Shown here: piece after piece, positions 7,017 to 15,655 of the stretch
Numbering within the stretch: position 1 is the first letter of the stretch
Layout of the letters: each line of letters begins with the position of its first letter
Assembly (NCBI RefSeq): GCF_003268815.1
Contig: NZ_QLSV01000005.1
Coordinates: 124,001-188,000, forward strand
Source of the DNA: Flavobacterium lacus
GTDB lineage: Bacteria > Bacteroidota > Bacteroidia > Flavobacteriales > Flavobacteriaceae
DNA: 64,000 nt
Direction: 5' to 3'
Translations under genes and position numbers: made by a program
Notes under the pieces: generated by a model
What the model saw: only the letters and a program-made list of their open reading frames with translations
The model's database searches: none
What the model was told of the DNA's origin: nothing

Positions 7017-7688
7017 TTATTTTTCTTTCTTTAATAAATTAAAAAAGTCGTTTCGATTCTCTTTCTCTTTAAAAATTCCCCCGTATTGAATAGTTGAGGT
7101 ATAACTGGAGCTGTCTTTTATTCCGCGACTTGAAACACATAAATGTTCTGCTTCAACTACAACAATTACATCTTCAGTATTTAAAACGGTTTTCAATTCA
7201 TTAAAAATTTGCATAATCATTCGCTCTTGCACTTGTGGTCTGCGAGCGTAATAATCAACAATTCGATTTAATTTTGATAAACCAATCACTTTTCCATTGG
7301 AAACATAAGCAATATGAGCTTTTCCGATAATTGGTAAAAAATGATGTTCACAAGTAGAATTAAAACTGATATTAGCTTCTACCAACATCTTATCATAATG
7401 GTAACTATTTTCAAAAACAGAAATTTTCGGTTTATTCGCAGGATTTAACCCACTAAAAATTTCTTGAATAAACATTTTCGCTACCCGATGTGGTGTTCCA
7501 CGTAAGCTATCATCGGTCATATCTAACCCCATCTCTTCCATAATAATGTGAAAATGTTTTTCGATAGTGGCCATTTTATCTTTATCTGACTTGTCAAATG
7601 CGTCAGGTCGTAATGGCGTTTCAGCAGACGTCATCTGATGTTCATCACCCAAAAGTTCAAATAATTCTTTTTCAATTTGATTGTTCAT
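7017..7688 (-). CDS. folE: GTP cyclohydrolase I, type IA
   Basis: 223 residues, the usual length. The zinc site and active centre are visible as NSTCEHHFLPIIGKAHIAY (Cys, His-His) and EAEHLCVSSRGIKD (second Cys). KVIGLSKLNRIVDYYARRPQVQERM is the conserved tunnel-lining helix. It converts GTP to 7,8-dihydroneopterin triphosphate, the first step of folate or biopterin synthesis. The presence of both Cys and His zinc ligands identifies the zinc-dependent IA class. It is 65 nt downstream of msrA on the same strand and may be co-transcribed with it. Confidence 0.96.
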   Translation of the reverse strand: MNNQIEKELFELLGDEHQMTSAETPLRPDAFDKSDKDKMATIEKHFHIIMEEMGLDMTDDSLRGTPHRVAKMFIQEIFSGLNPANKPKISVFENSYHYDKMLVEANISFNSTCEHHFLPIIGKAHIAYVSNGKVIGLSKLNRIVDYYARRPQVQERMIMQIFNELKTVLNTEDVIVVVEAEHLCVSSRGIKDSSSYTSTIQYGGIFKEKENRNDFFNLLKKEK

Positions 7689-7753
7689 AGCTTCTTTTTT
7701 AAAATTACTTCAATGCTTTTTTTAGCTGTTCCGTGATTTTACCTTTTAGGTAA

Positions 7754-8401
7754 TTAATTTTTTAATTTATTTTTAAAATTCTTTTTCAACTTTTCTATCT
7801 TGGGGGTAATTACATAACTACAATACGATTGCGTTCTGTTTAAATTATAATAGTTTTGATGATAATCTTCTGCTTCATAAAAAACCGAAGCCGCCGAAAC
7901 TCTTGTAACAATCGGGTTTTTAAATGTTTTTTCGTTTGTCATTAAAGCAATATAATCTTGAGTCAATTGCTTTTGCTCGTCGTTGTAATAAAAAACTTCG
8001 CTACGGTATTGCGTTCCTACATCATTTCCTTGACGATTCAAAGTGGTTGGATCATGAGTGGCAAAATAAATTTCTAACAATTCACCAAACGAAACTACTT
8101 TCGGGTCAAATGTAATTTGAATTGCTTCTGCATGACCGGTCATTCCTGTCCCTATCTCTTTATAAGTTGGATTTTTCGTCGTTCCGCCAATGTAGCCTGA
8201 AACTACTTTTTTTACGCCTTCAATTTCTAAAAAAACTGCTTCTGTACACCAAAAGCAACCGCCGGCTAAGGTGGCTTGTTCCAATCCGTTCTCTGCATTC
8301 ATTTTAACTGGTTGTTTATTTTCTAGAAAAGCACTTTTTTTTTCTTGTGATTGACAAGAGAAAGTTGAAAAGGCTACTACTATTAAAATTAATTTTTTCA
8401 T
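7754..8401 (-). CDS. msrA: Peptide-methionine (S)-S-oxide reductase, lipoprotein form
   Basis: 215 residues. The catalytic motif GCFWC is at residues 48-52 with the nucleophilic Cys49. It is followed by EAVFLEIEGVKKVVSGYIGG, HAEAIQITFDP, YFATHDPTTLNRQGNDVGTQYRS and YHQNYY, all standard MsrA segments. The N-terminus MKKLILIVVAFSTFSCQSQ is a lipoprotein signal with the acylated Cys at 16, so this enzyme should work in the periplasm or at the outer membrane, repairing oxidised methionine in envelope proteins. No MsrB domain is fused. Its promoter is the TACATTTG box at 8419-8426. Confidence 0.96.
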   Translation of the reverse strand: MKKLILIVVAFSTFSCQSQEKKSAFLENKQPVKMNAENGLEQATLAGGCFWCTEAVFLEIEGVKKVVSGYIGGTTKNPTYKEIGTGMTGHAEAIQITFDPKVVSFGELLEIYFATHDPTTLNRQGNDVGTQYRSEVFYYNDEQKQLTQDYIALMTNEKTFKNPIVTRVSAASVFYEAEDYHQNYYNLNRTQSYCSYVITPKIEKLKKNFKNKLKN

Positions 8402-8418
8402 TCTATTTTTTTGTTTAA

Positions 8419-8426
8419 CAAATGTA
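8419..8426 (-). promoter_or_regulatory. -7 box for msrA
   Basis: Minus-strand TACATTTG, exact consensus, 18 nt before the msrA start. A CAAA (TTTG on the minus strand) at 8440-8443 is the nearest -33 candidate but the 13-nt spacing is short. Confidence 0.5.
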
Positions 8427-8545
8427 CGATAATATTAAACAAAATAACATCTTTAACTAAATTTTATTATTTATACAACGATAAATAGAACTGATACAGT
8501 TTCAAAATCTTTAAAATCTTTGTTACTTTGTAAAAATAGTTTCAA

Positions 8546-9253
8546 ATGATACAAGCAAGAGGAATTCATAAATACTTTGACCAATTACATGTTTTAAAAG
8601 GTGTTGATTTAGCTATCAATAAAGGAGAAGTTGTTTCTATTGTTGGAGCTTCCGGAGCAGGAAAAACCACTCTTTTACAGATTTTAGGAACTTTAGAAAA
8701 ACCGTCAAAACAAGAGGGAACTTCATTGTTTATTGATGGTGAATCGGTTTTGGACATGAATGACAAGCAATTATCGAAATTTAGAAATCAAAAATTAGGA
8801 TTCATTTTTCAGTTTCATCAATTATTACCCGAATTTACTGCGTTAGAAAATGTTTGTATTCCGGCTTTTATTGCTGGAAAAACAAAAAATGAAGCTGAAG
8901 AAGAGGCAAAAAAACTCCTAAACTACTTAGGTTTATCACATAGAATGGATCATAAACCAAGTGAACTTTCCGGAGGTGAACAACAACGTGTAGCAGTGGC
9001 TAGGGCTTTGATTAACAAGCCGGCCGTAATTTTTGCAGATGAACCTTCAGGAAATTTAGATACCACTTCTGCCGAAAATTTACACGAATTATTTTTCAAA
9101 TTAAGAGATGAATTTGGACAAACCTTTGTAATTGTCACACACAATGAAACTTTAGCGAATATGGCTGACCGAAAATTAATCATGAAAGATGGTTTATTTG
9201 ATCAAAATTCGGGTTGGATCGATTTATCCTTGCAACCAAACGCAATAGTCTAA
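8546..9253 (+). CDS. ABC transporter ATP-binding protein, LolD-like
   Basis: 235 residues. Walker [10 protein letters not shown] is at 34-42; the Q-loop is in [18 protein letters not shown], the signature is [15 protein letters not shown], Walker B is [12 protein letters not shown] and the H-loop is in VIVTHNE. The wording [16 protein letters not shown] and PSGNLD is that of the MacB/LolD/FtsE subfamily, which drives lipoprotein release or other mechanotransmission rather than substrate import. No permease gene is adjacent, so the partner is elsewhere. The stop codon overlaps the start of the next gene by one base (TAATG), indicating translational coupling. Confidence 0.92.
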   Translation: MIQARGIHKYFDQLHVLKGVDLAINKGEVVSIVGASGAGKTTLLQILGTLEKPSKQEGTSLFIDGESVLDMNDKQLSKFRNQKLGFIFQFHQLLPEFTALENVCIPAFIAGKTKNEAEEEAKKLLNYLGLSHRMDHKPSELSGGEQQRVAVARALINKPAVIFADEPSGNLDTTSAENLHELFFKLRDEFGQTFVIVTHNETLANMADRKLIMKDGLFDQNSGWIDLSLQPNAIV

Positions 9254-10017
9254 TGAATCAATTAGAATTACAAGAATTTTTAGACGAAAAAGTTGAACTA
9301 TACAACCATCCAAAATTTATTGAAAGTGATCCAATTCAGATTCCACATTTATATACTTTAAAAGAAGATATTGAAATTGCCGGATTTTTGGCTGCTACCA
9401 TTTCGTGGGGAAATCGCAAAATGATTATCAATAATAGTCAAAAATTAATGGCTAAATTAGGAAATTCACCGTACGATTTTGTGATGAATCACGACGAAAA
9501 TGATTTAGAAAAACTAAATGATTTTGTTCACCGCACCTTCAACGGAACGGATTGTATTTCCTTTATAAAAGCTTTAAAAAACATATATCAAAATCATAAT
9601 GGTCTGGAATCAGTTTTCAATAAAAACATACAAACCAACACTTTACAACAAAATATTTCCAATTTCAAATCCGTATTTTTTGAAATTGAACACAACTATC
9701 GAACGCAAAAACACGTTTCGGATCCAATGAATAATTCGGCAGCCAAACGCATCAACATGTTTTTGCGTTGGATGGTTAGAAATGATAATACAGGTGTTGA
9801 TTTAGGCATTTGGAAATCCATTTCACCAGCTCAACTTTCGTGTCCGCTCGATGTGCATTCCGGAAATGTAGCCCGGAAATTAGGTTTGCTTACGCGAAAG
9901 CAAAACGACGCAAAAGCACTTTTTGAATTGGATTCCAACTTACAACAACTAGATAAAAATGATCCCGTAAAATACGACTTTGCTCTCTTCGGATTAGGCG
10001 TTTTTGAAGGATTTTAG
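9253..10017 (+). CDS. TIGR02757 family protein
   Basis: 254 residues from the ATG that overlaps the upstream stop codon; an earlier in-frame ATG at 9214 would overlap the ABC gene by 40 nt and is less likely. Segments such as DPIQIPHLYTLKEDIEIAGFLAATISWGNRKMIINNSQKLM, FVHRTFNGTDCISFI, KRINMFLRWMVRNDNTGVDLGIWKSISPAQLSCPLDVH and DFALFGLGVFE match TIGR02757 (DUF2400). That family is widespread in Bacteroidota and epsilonproteobacteria, and its helical part recalls HhH DNA glycosylases. No activity is established to my knowledge. Coupled to the ABC ATPase gene. Confidence 0.88.
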   Translation: MNQLELQEFLDEKVELYNHPKFIESDPIQIPHLYTLKEDIEIAGFLAATISWGNRKMIINNSQKLMAKLGNSPYDFVMNHDENDLEKLNDFVHRTFNGTDCISFIKALKNIYQNHNGLESVFNKNIQTNTLQQNISNFKSVFFEIEHNYRTQKHVSDPMNNSAAKRINMFLRWMVRNDNTGVDLGIWKSISPAQLSCPLDVHSGNVARKLGLLTRKQNDAKALFELDSNLQQLDKNDPVKYDFALFGLGVFEGF

Positions 10018-10046
10018 GCTATTTTAGGCATTGATTTAAAATTACG

Positions 10047-10054
10047 TACCTTTG
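10047..10054 (+). promoter_or_regulatory. -7 box for the helicase gene
   Basis: TACCTTTG, exact TAnnTTTG match, 18 nt before the ATG at 10072, giving a leader of roughly 10 nt. The -33 element is not clear. Confidence 0.5.
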
Positions 10055-10071
10055 CAAAAATTATCTTTTTT

Positions 10072-11415
10072 ATGTCTACTTTTCTGGATTTCGATTTACC
10101 TAAATCATTGCAAAAAGCAATTGATGAATTAGGTTTTACAACCCCCACTCCTATTCAAATTAAATCGATGCCGGTTATTTTATCCGGCCGCGACATGATG
10201 GGAATTGCTCAAACCGGAACCGGAAAAACGTTTGCCTACTTATTACCTATTTTAAAACATTGGAAATTTCAAAATACACACACTCCCCGCGTTTTAATTT
10301 TAGTTCCAACCCGTGAATTAGTAGTTCAAGTGGCCGAAGAAGTCGTAAAACTGACTCAATATATGTCGGTTCGAACCTTAGGTGTCTATGGAGGAGTAAA
10401 CATCAACACGCAAAAAACAGCCGTTTATCAAGGTGTTGATATTTTGGTGGGAACACCAGGGCGAGTGATGGATTTGGCGTTGGATAACGTCATTCGTTTT
10501 GATGAAATTCAGAAATTAGTGATTGATGAATTTGATGAAATGTTGAATTTAGGTTTTCGCTTTCAAGTGACATCCATTCTTACGATGTTAAAATCGAAAA
10601 GACAAAACATCCTTTTTTCGGCCACAATGACCGATGAAGTGGATGACATGTTAGATGAATATTTTGACTTTCCTGCGGAAGTTTCATTAGCTCCATCAGG
10701 AACTCCGTTAGAACAAATTACGCAAATTGGATATAAAGTGCCGAATTTTCTAACCAAATTAAATTTACTGAAAGAACTTTTGCATTCCGATGAAAGTATG
10801 TCGCGTTTGCTGATTTTTATCAATAATAAAAAAACAGCCGATTTAGTTTCTGTAGCGTTGGAAGAGGATTTTCCCGATCAGTTTGGTTTGATTCACTCCA
10901 ATAAATCACAAAATTATCGTTTGAATACAATGGCTTCCTTTCAAGCCGGAGAAATCAGAGGAATTGTTACAACAGATGTAATGGCTCGTGGTTTAGATAT
11001 TTCTGACATCACGCACGTTTTCAACATGGAATTTCCTGAAGTTCCTGAACAATATGTCCACCGAATTGGTCGAACCGGTCGTGCAGATAAAACCGGTGTC
11101 GCTGTTAGTTTTGTGAGTCCAAGAGAAGAAGAAATTCAAATTGAAGCCGAAATTTTGATGGAAAAAGAAATCGAATTTCTTCCCTTACCAAAAATCGAAA
11201 TTGAAGAAAAAGTGCTTGACTTTGAAAAAGAAAAAAGAAAAATGAAAGTGCTTTTGAAACGTCCAAAGAAAGAAGGTGGCGAAGCATTTCACGATAAAAA
11301 AGATAAAAATAAAAAAGTAAATCTTGGTGGTCCCGGAAAAAGAACTCCGAGAAAAACAGAATCGAGAAACCGAGGCGTTGAACGAAAAAGAGATGAGAAA
11401 AGGAAGAAAAAATAA
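10072..11415 (+). CDS. DEAD-box-type RNA helicase with DEFD in motif II
   Basis: 447 residues. Both RecA lobes are complete: Q-motif (GFTTPTPIQIKSMP), motif I AQTGTGKT, motif Ia PTRELVVQ, TPGRVMD, motif III FSATM, motif IV LLIFINN, motif V TTDVMARGLDI, and motif VI YVHRIGRTGRADKTG. Motif II reads D152-E-F-D155 instead of DEAD; Asp152 and Glu153, which handle Mg-ATP and hydrolysis, are kept and only the third position is changed, so it should be active. The tail from about residue 380 is a Lys/Arg/Glu-rich extension typical of cold-shock or ribosome-assembly helicases. A second DEAD helicase is at 43937. Confidence 0.93.
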   Translation: MSTFLDFDLPKSLQKAIDELGFTTPTPIQIKSMPVILSGRDMMGIAQTGTGKTFAYLLPILKHWKFQNTHTPRVLILVPTRELVVQVAEEVVKLTQYMSVRTLGVYGGVNINTQKTAVYQGVDILVGTPGRVMDLALDNVIRFDEIQKLVIDEFDEMLNLGFRFQVTSILTMLKSKRQNILFSATMTDEVDDMLDEYFDFPAEVSLAPSGTPLEQITQIGYKVPNFLTKLNLLKELLHSDESMSRLLIFINNKKTADLVSVALEEDFPDQFGLIHSNKSQNYRLNTMASFQAGEIRGIVTTDVMARGLDISDITHVFNMEFPEVPEQYVHRIGRTGRADKTGVAVSFVSPREEEIQIEAEILMEKEIEFLPLPKIEIEEKVLDFEKEKRKMKVLLKRPKKEGGEAFHDKKDKNKKVNLGGPGKRTPRKTESRNRGVERKRDEKRKKK

Positions 11416-11461
11416 GCTGCTTTTAACCCTAAATTCTTTAGTTTTTGATTAACACTTTCAA

Positions 11462-11493
11462 TTTGTGCTATTAAAATATAAAAGCTATCTTTG
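11462..11493 (+). promoter_or_regulatory. Strong Bacteroidota promoter for the BatA-like gene
   Basis: TTTG at 11462-11465, a 20-nt spacer and TATCTTTG at 11486-11493: both boxes match the -33/-7 consensus exactly. Transcription would begin near 11500, which fixes the start at the ATG at 11509 and rules out the TTG at 11491, which is inside the -7 box. Confidence 0.8.
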
Positions 11494-11508
11494 ACAAACT
11501 TTCAATTA

Positions 11509-13446
11509 ATGCAGTTTAAACATCCTGAAATTCTGTATTTCCTCTTTTTATTGGTGTTGCCAATTTTAGTCCATTTATTTCAACTCAGACGATTTAAAAA
11601 GGAATATTTCACCAATGTAAAATTCCTGAAAGAACTTTCCATACAAACCAGAAAAAGCTCCCAACTTAAAAAATGGTTATTGTTAGCCACCCGATTATTG
11701 CTTTTAACGGCAATGATTATTGCTTTTGCTCAACCTTTTTTTAAAGCCAAAGACAGTAAGGGCGTTACGAATGAATTATACCTTGTAGTTGACAATTCGT
11801 TCAGCATGCAAGCCAAAGGAAAACAGGGCGAATTACTAAAAAGAGCTGTTCAGGAATTGTTGGAAAAAACACCTGAAAATACTACTTTTTCGCTCCTCAC
11901 CAATGATGATGTATACTGGAATACCGACATTAAATCGATTCAAAAAGAATTGATGAATTTGGAATACAGTGCCACTTCTTTTCAATTGGATCAAAGTTTA
12001 ACGAAAATTAAATCCAGAAAAACGCCTTTTAATAAGGATGTAGTTGTGATTACTGATGCGATAAACCTCCAGTCGAATCAGTTAAAAACAATTGATGAAA
12101 CGATTAATCCGATCTTTATTCTACCAAAAGCGGAACAAAAAAACAACGTGTCAGTTGATAGTGTTTATCTTCAACAAACGTTGGATAATTTTTATGAAAT
12201 TGGTGTAAAATTAAAATCATACGGAAAGTCGGAACAAGAAATTCCGGTTGCAATTTATAATCAAAAACAACTGATTGCAAAAACGCAAGTAAAATTGAAT
12301 CAAGCAGAAAAAGAACTTTTTTTCACCATTCCAAAAGCTGATTTCAACGGTTATGTTTTCATTGATGAACCAGGTTTGAGCTATGACAATTATTACTATT
12401 TCAGTATTTCCAAACCCGAAAAAGCATCCGTTTTGGCTATTGGCGAGGCGGACAAAAATCAATTTCTGACTAAAATTTACACCGAAAATGAATTTGTTTT
12501 TTTACAATATGAATTAAAATCACTGGATTATAATCTGTTAGATAAACAAGATGCAATCATTATCAATGAAATAAAAGAAATTCCGCAAGCTCTTCAAACA
12601 ACTTTAAAAGCGTTTTATGAAAAAGGTGGAAATATCATTTTTATTCCTTCCGAAGAAAATAATGTAGCAAATATCAACAGTTTACTCCAAAATTTTGGTT
12701 CTTTTTCTGTAAATGATTTGATTAAAACAGAAAAACAAATTACTACCATTTCTTTCGCTCATCCGCTGTACAGTGGTGTTTTTGAAAAAAAAGCGGCCAA
12801 TTTTCAGTATCCAAATACAAAAAAGAGTTTTTCCTTAAAAAGCGCTTATCCGTCTATTTTGACATATGAAGATCAAAATCCATTTTTAACAGTGGTTTCC
12901 AATTCGCTGGGTTCGTTTTATGTTTTTTCAGCTCCCATAAATAAAGTTAATTCCAACTTTAAAAACTCACCTTTGATTGTTCCCACTTTTTACAACATGG
13001 CTTTTCAAAGTGCTAAAACAGGAATCAATGCGTTAACGGTTGGCAATTCTTCACCAATTACAATTGATCAACTTTTGGCAAAAGATGAAATTATTTCGGT
13101 TATTTCTTCAGATAAAAAGAGTGAAAAATTTATTCCGCAACAACAGATTTTAAACAACAAAGTAAAACTTACCTTTGCCGAAAGTCCGTCTAAAGCAGGA
13201 AATTACAATGCTCAAAAAGACAATACAACGATAAAAAATATAAGTTTCAATTATTCAAGAACCGAAAGTGATTTAGGATTGGATAATTCAAATTTATTGG
13301 AATCTTACGAAAATGGAAATTCAATTGAAACCGTTTTTGATGCGTTACAAACCAACCGAACAAACAATGTTTTATGGAAATGGTTTGTGATACTTACTTT
13401 ATTATTTGTAGTGCTGGAAATACTCATTCAAAAATTTGTGAAATGA
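11509..13446 (+). CDS. BatA/VWA-domain membrane protein (aerotolerance-related)
   Basis: 645 residues. It begins MQFKHPEILYFLFLLVLPIL, the BatA N-terminal membrane domain, with a second helix at about 52-76 (KKWLLLATRLLLLTAMIIAF). The von Willebrand A-like domain follows, with the MIDAS motif D-N-S-F-S in LYLVVDNSFSMQAKG (about 90-104) and VVITDA. A long periplasmic region leads to a C-terminal helix WFVILTLLFVVLEILI. Bacteroidota proteins of this type are annotated as BatA-domain proteins; the Bat system was linked to aerotolerance in Bacteroides fragilis. Here there are no batB-E neighbours: the gene heads a coupled run with the dihydroorotase-like gene (ATGA overlap), a membrane protein and an esterase. 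Confidence 0.9.
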   Translation: MQFKHPEILYFLFLLVLPILVHLFQLRRFKKEYFTNVKFLKELSIQTRKSSQLKKWLLLATRLLLLTAMIIAFAQPFFKAKDSKGVTNELYLVVDNSFSMQAKGKQGELLKRAVQELLEKTPENTTFSLLTNDDVYWNTDIKSIQKELMNLEYSATSFQLDQSLTKIKSRKTPFNKDVVVITDAINLQSNQLKTIDETINPIFILPKAEQKNNVSVDSVYLQQTLDNFYEIGVKLKSYGKSEQEIPVAIYNQKQLIAKTQVKLNQAEKELFFTIPKADFNGYVFIDEPGLSYDNYYYFSISKPEKASVLAIGEADKNQFLTKIYTENEFVFLQYELKSLDYNLLDKQDAIIINEIKEIPQALQTTLKAFYEKGGNIIFIPSEENNVANINSLLQNFGSFSVNDLIKTEKQITTISFAHPLYSGVFEKKAANFQYPNTKKSFSLKSAYPSILTYEDQNPFLTVVSNSLGSFYVFSAPINKVNSNFKNSPLIVPTFYNMAFQSAKTGINALTVGNSSPITIDQLLAKDEIISVISSDKKSEKFIPQQQILNNKVKLTFAESPSKAGNYNAQKDNTTIKNISFNYSRTESDLGLDNSNLLESYENGNSIETVFDALQTNRTNNVLWKWFVILTLLFVVLEILIQKFVK

Positions 13447-14696
13447 ATTTAATCATCCGAAATGCAACTATTATTGATTCGAAAAGCTCGCATCATAATC
13501 AAAAAAAAGATTTGAAAATTTCGGGAAATACCATTGAAAAAATTGGTAAAGACCTTCCACCTGAACATAAATATAAAGAAATTGATTTAGAAAATCTTCA
13601 TCTTTCGCCAGGTTGGTTTGATACTTCCGTTTCTTTTGGCGAACCCGGTTTTGAAGATCGTGAAACCATTGCTAACGGATTGTCTGTGGCAGCCAAAAGC
13701 GGTTTTACAGCGATTGCTTTGCAACCGAATTCTTTTCCTGTGATTGATAATCAATCGCAGATTCGATTTGTGAAAGAAAAAGCCAGCGAAAATGCCGTGA
13801 ATCTATTTCCTATTGGAGCATTAACCAAAGGTTCGGAAGGAAATGATTTAGCCGAATTATTCGATATGAAAAATGCCGGAGCAATTGCTTTTGGTGATTA
13901 TACTAAGAATTGTTCAAACGCTAACCTACTAAAAATTGCACTGCAATATGTTCAAGATTTTGACGGATTAGTGATTGCTTTTTCGCAAGATGAAAAAATA
14001 AAAGGAAATGGAGTGGTGAATGAAGGAGTTGTTTCTACTCGATTAGGTTTAAAAGGAATTCCGGCTTTGGCTGAAGAATTAGCCATCGCTAGAAACTTAT
14101 TTTTGCTAGAATATACGGGTGGAAAATTACATATTCCAACGGTATCGACTTCAAAATCAGTTGAATTGATTAAAAAAGCAAAAACAAAAGGTTTACAAGT
14201 TACGTGTAGCATTGCCGTTCATCATTTGGTTTTAAATGACGAAAAATTGGAGGGTTTTGATACGCGTTTGAAAGTTACACCTCCTCTTCGTGATGAAAAA
14301 ACACGAAAAGCACTTGTGAAAGCAGTTGAAAATGGAACAATTGACCTTATTACAACCGATCATAATCCGATTGATATTGAACATAAAAAGATGGAATTTG
14401 ATATAGCCAAAAACGGAACAATTGGTTTAGAAAGTGCTTTTGGTGCTTTGTTAAACGTGCTTCCGATTGAAACTGTTATTTCTAAACTAACCGGAGGAAA
14501 ATCGGTATTTGGAATCGAAAACAATGTCATTGAAGAAGGTGCAACAGCCGATTTAACATTTTTTAATCCAAATTCAGAATGGGTTTTTGGGAAAGAAAAT
14601 ATTCTTTCAAAATCAAAAAACTCCGCCTTTTTAGGTGAAAAAATGACTGGCAAAGTGTACGGAATTTATAATAACAGAAAATTAGTTTTAGCATAA
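13443..14696 (+). CDS. Dihydroorotase-like amidohydrolase lacking the HxH metal ligands
   Basis: 417 residues; the ATG overlaps the upstream stop by four bases (ATGA). The fold is that of class I dihydroorotase: NLIIRNATIID start, PGWFDTSVSFGEPGFEDRETI, GFTAIALQPNSFP, HHLVL, TPPLRDEKTRKAL and DLITTDHNP. The usual metal-binding HxH in D-x-HVH is D60-T-S62-V-S64, and the later metal His is Ser181 in AFSQDEK. His260 and Asp306 are still present. Without those three His a binuclear zinc site cannot form, so it may be a non-catalytic partner (as known for pseudo-dihydroorotases paired with aspartate transcarbamoylase) or have another role. Commonly annotated as PyrC in flavobacteria; I do not assign the symbol. 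Confidence 0.85.
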   Translation: MNLIIRNATIIDSKSSHHNQKKDLKISGNTIEKIGKDLPPEHKYKEIDLENLHLSPGWFDTSVSFGEPGFEDRETIANGLSVAAKSGFTAIALQPNSFPVIDNQSQIRFVKEKASENAVNLFPIGALTKGSEGNDLAELFDMKNAGAIAFGDYTKNCSNANLLKIALQYVQDFDGLVIAFSQDEKIKGNGVVNEGVVSTRLGLKGIPALAEELAIARNLFLLEYTGGKLHIPTVSTSKSVELIKKAKTKGLQVTCSIAVHHLVLNDEKLEGFDTRLKVTPPLRDEKTRKALVKAVENGTIDLITTDHNPIDIEHKKMEFDIAKNGTIGLESAFGALLNVLPIETVISKLTGGKSVFGIENNVIEEGATADLTFFNPNSEWVFGKENILSKSKNSAFLGEKMTGKVYGIYNNRKLVLA

Positions 14697-15007
14697 TGGA
14701 ACAAAATAAAAATGCTGCAATTGTAGCTTATCTAACGATTATTGGATCGGTCATCGCAATTTTTATGAATCATGAAAATAAAAGTTCGTTTGCCAGTTTT
14801 CATATTAGACAAGCGATGGGAATATTCTTAACTTTTTTTGCCTTAGGCTATCCTATAGGCTATTTTGACAGTTGGATGATTTCCTCCGCTTTTTATATTT
14901 TCTTTTTTATCTTGTGGATTTATGGATTCTTGGGTGCCTTGAATGGAGAAGAAAAAAGCGTACCGTTAGTTGGAAATTTCTATCAACGTTTTTTTAAAAG
15001 CCTATAG
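14696..15007 (+). CDS. Small membrane protein, Tic20/DUF4870-like
   Basis: 103 residues starting on the last base of the previous stop (TAATG). It starts MEQNKNAAIVAYLTIIGSVIAIFMNH and then has SSFASFHIRQAMGIFLTFFALGYPIGYF and a third helix FYIFFFILWIYGFLGALNGEE. The helix order and the phrase SFHIRQAMGI (compare FHxxQA in DUF4870/Tic20-like proteins) place it in that loosely defined membrane family, whose role is unknown. It is translationally coupled to the dihydroorotase-like gene and the esterase gene follows by 2 nt. Confidence 0.78.
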   Translation: MEQNKNAAIVAYLTIIGSVIAIFMNHENKSSFASFHIRQAMGIFLTFFALGYPIGYFDSWMISSAFYIFFFILWIYGFLGALNGEEKSVPLVGNFYQRFFKSL

Positions 15008-15009
15008 TT

Positions 15010-15654
15010 ATGTCGTTACAGTATTTGATTCGAGAACCTAAAACAATTCAAGAAAATAATCCGTTATTGCTTTTGTTGCATGGATATGGTAGTAATAAAG
15101 AAGATTTATTTTCATTTGCTGCAGAACTTCCGGAGGAATATTATGTCATTTCAGTGCAAGCTCCGCATGATTTAATGTATGGAAGTTATGCCTGGTATGC
15201 CATTAATTTTGATGCAGACGAAAATAAGTTTTCCGATTTGAATCAAGCCAAAGAATCGAGAGATTTGATTGTTGATTTTATAGATGAATTAGTTGCAAAA
15301 TATCCGATTGATAAGGACAAAATCACTTTAATTGGATTTAGTCAAGGAGCTATTTTGAGTTATGCCATTGCCCTATCCTACCCAGAAAAAATATCGAAAA
15401 TTGTGGCAATGAGTGGTTATTTGAACACTGAAATGGCGAAAGAGAATTTTGAACAAAAGAACTTTTCAAACTTAAAAATATTCGCTTCACACGGAACAGT
15501 CGATCAAGTAATTCCTGTTGATTGGGCCATAAAAACCAATCCGATTCTAGAAAAATTAGGAATTAAATGTGTGTATAAAGAATATCCTGTTGGTCATGGT
15601 GTTGCTCCACAAAATTTTTATGATTTTAGGAATTGGTTGGAAGAAAATAAGTAA
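15010..15654 (+). CDS. Alpha/beta hydrolase, carboxylesterase/phospholipase type
   Basis: 214 residues, of the phospholipase/carboxylesterase (acyl-protein thioesterase) family. It has LLLLHGYGSNKEDLFSFA (oxyanion region), the nucleophile elbow GFSQGA, the catalytic Asp in GTVDQVIPV and the His in PVGHGVAP. There is no signal peptide, so it is cytoplasmic. The natural ester substrate cannot be inferred. It is the last gene of the coupled run beginning at 11509. Its stop codon lies one base from the stop of the convergent lipoprotein gene, with no terminator visible between them. Confidence 0.9.
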   Translation: MSLQYLIREPKTIQENNPLLLLLHGYGSNKEDLFSFAAELPEEYYVISVQAPHDLMYGSYAWYAINFDADENKFSDLNQAKESRDLIVDFIDELVAKYPIDKDKITLIGFSQGAILSYAIALSYPEKISKIVAMSGYLNTEMAKENFEQKNFSNLKIFASHGTVDQVIPVDWAIKTNPILEKLGIKCVYKEYPVGHGVAPQNFYDFRNWLEENK

Positions 15655-15655
15655 A

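Noticed and set aside
11491..11509. TTG at 11491 as start of the BatA-like protein
   Set aside because: The TTG is part of the -7 box TATCTTTG, so it lies upstream of the transcription start; the ATG at 11509 fits the family N-terminus.
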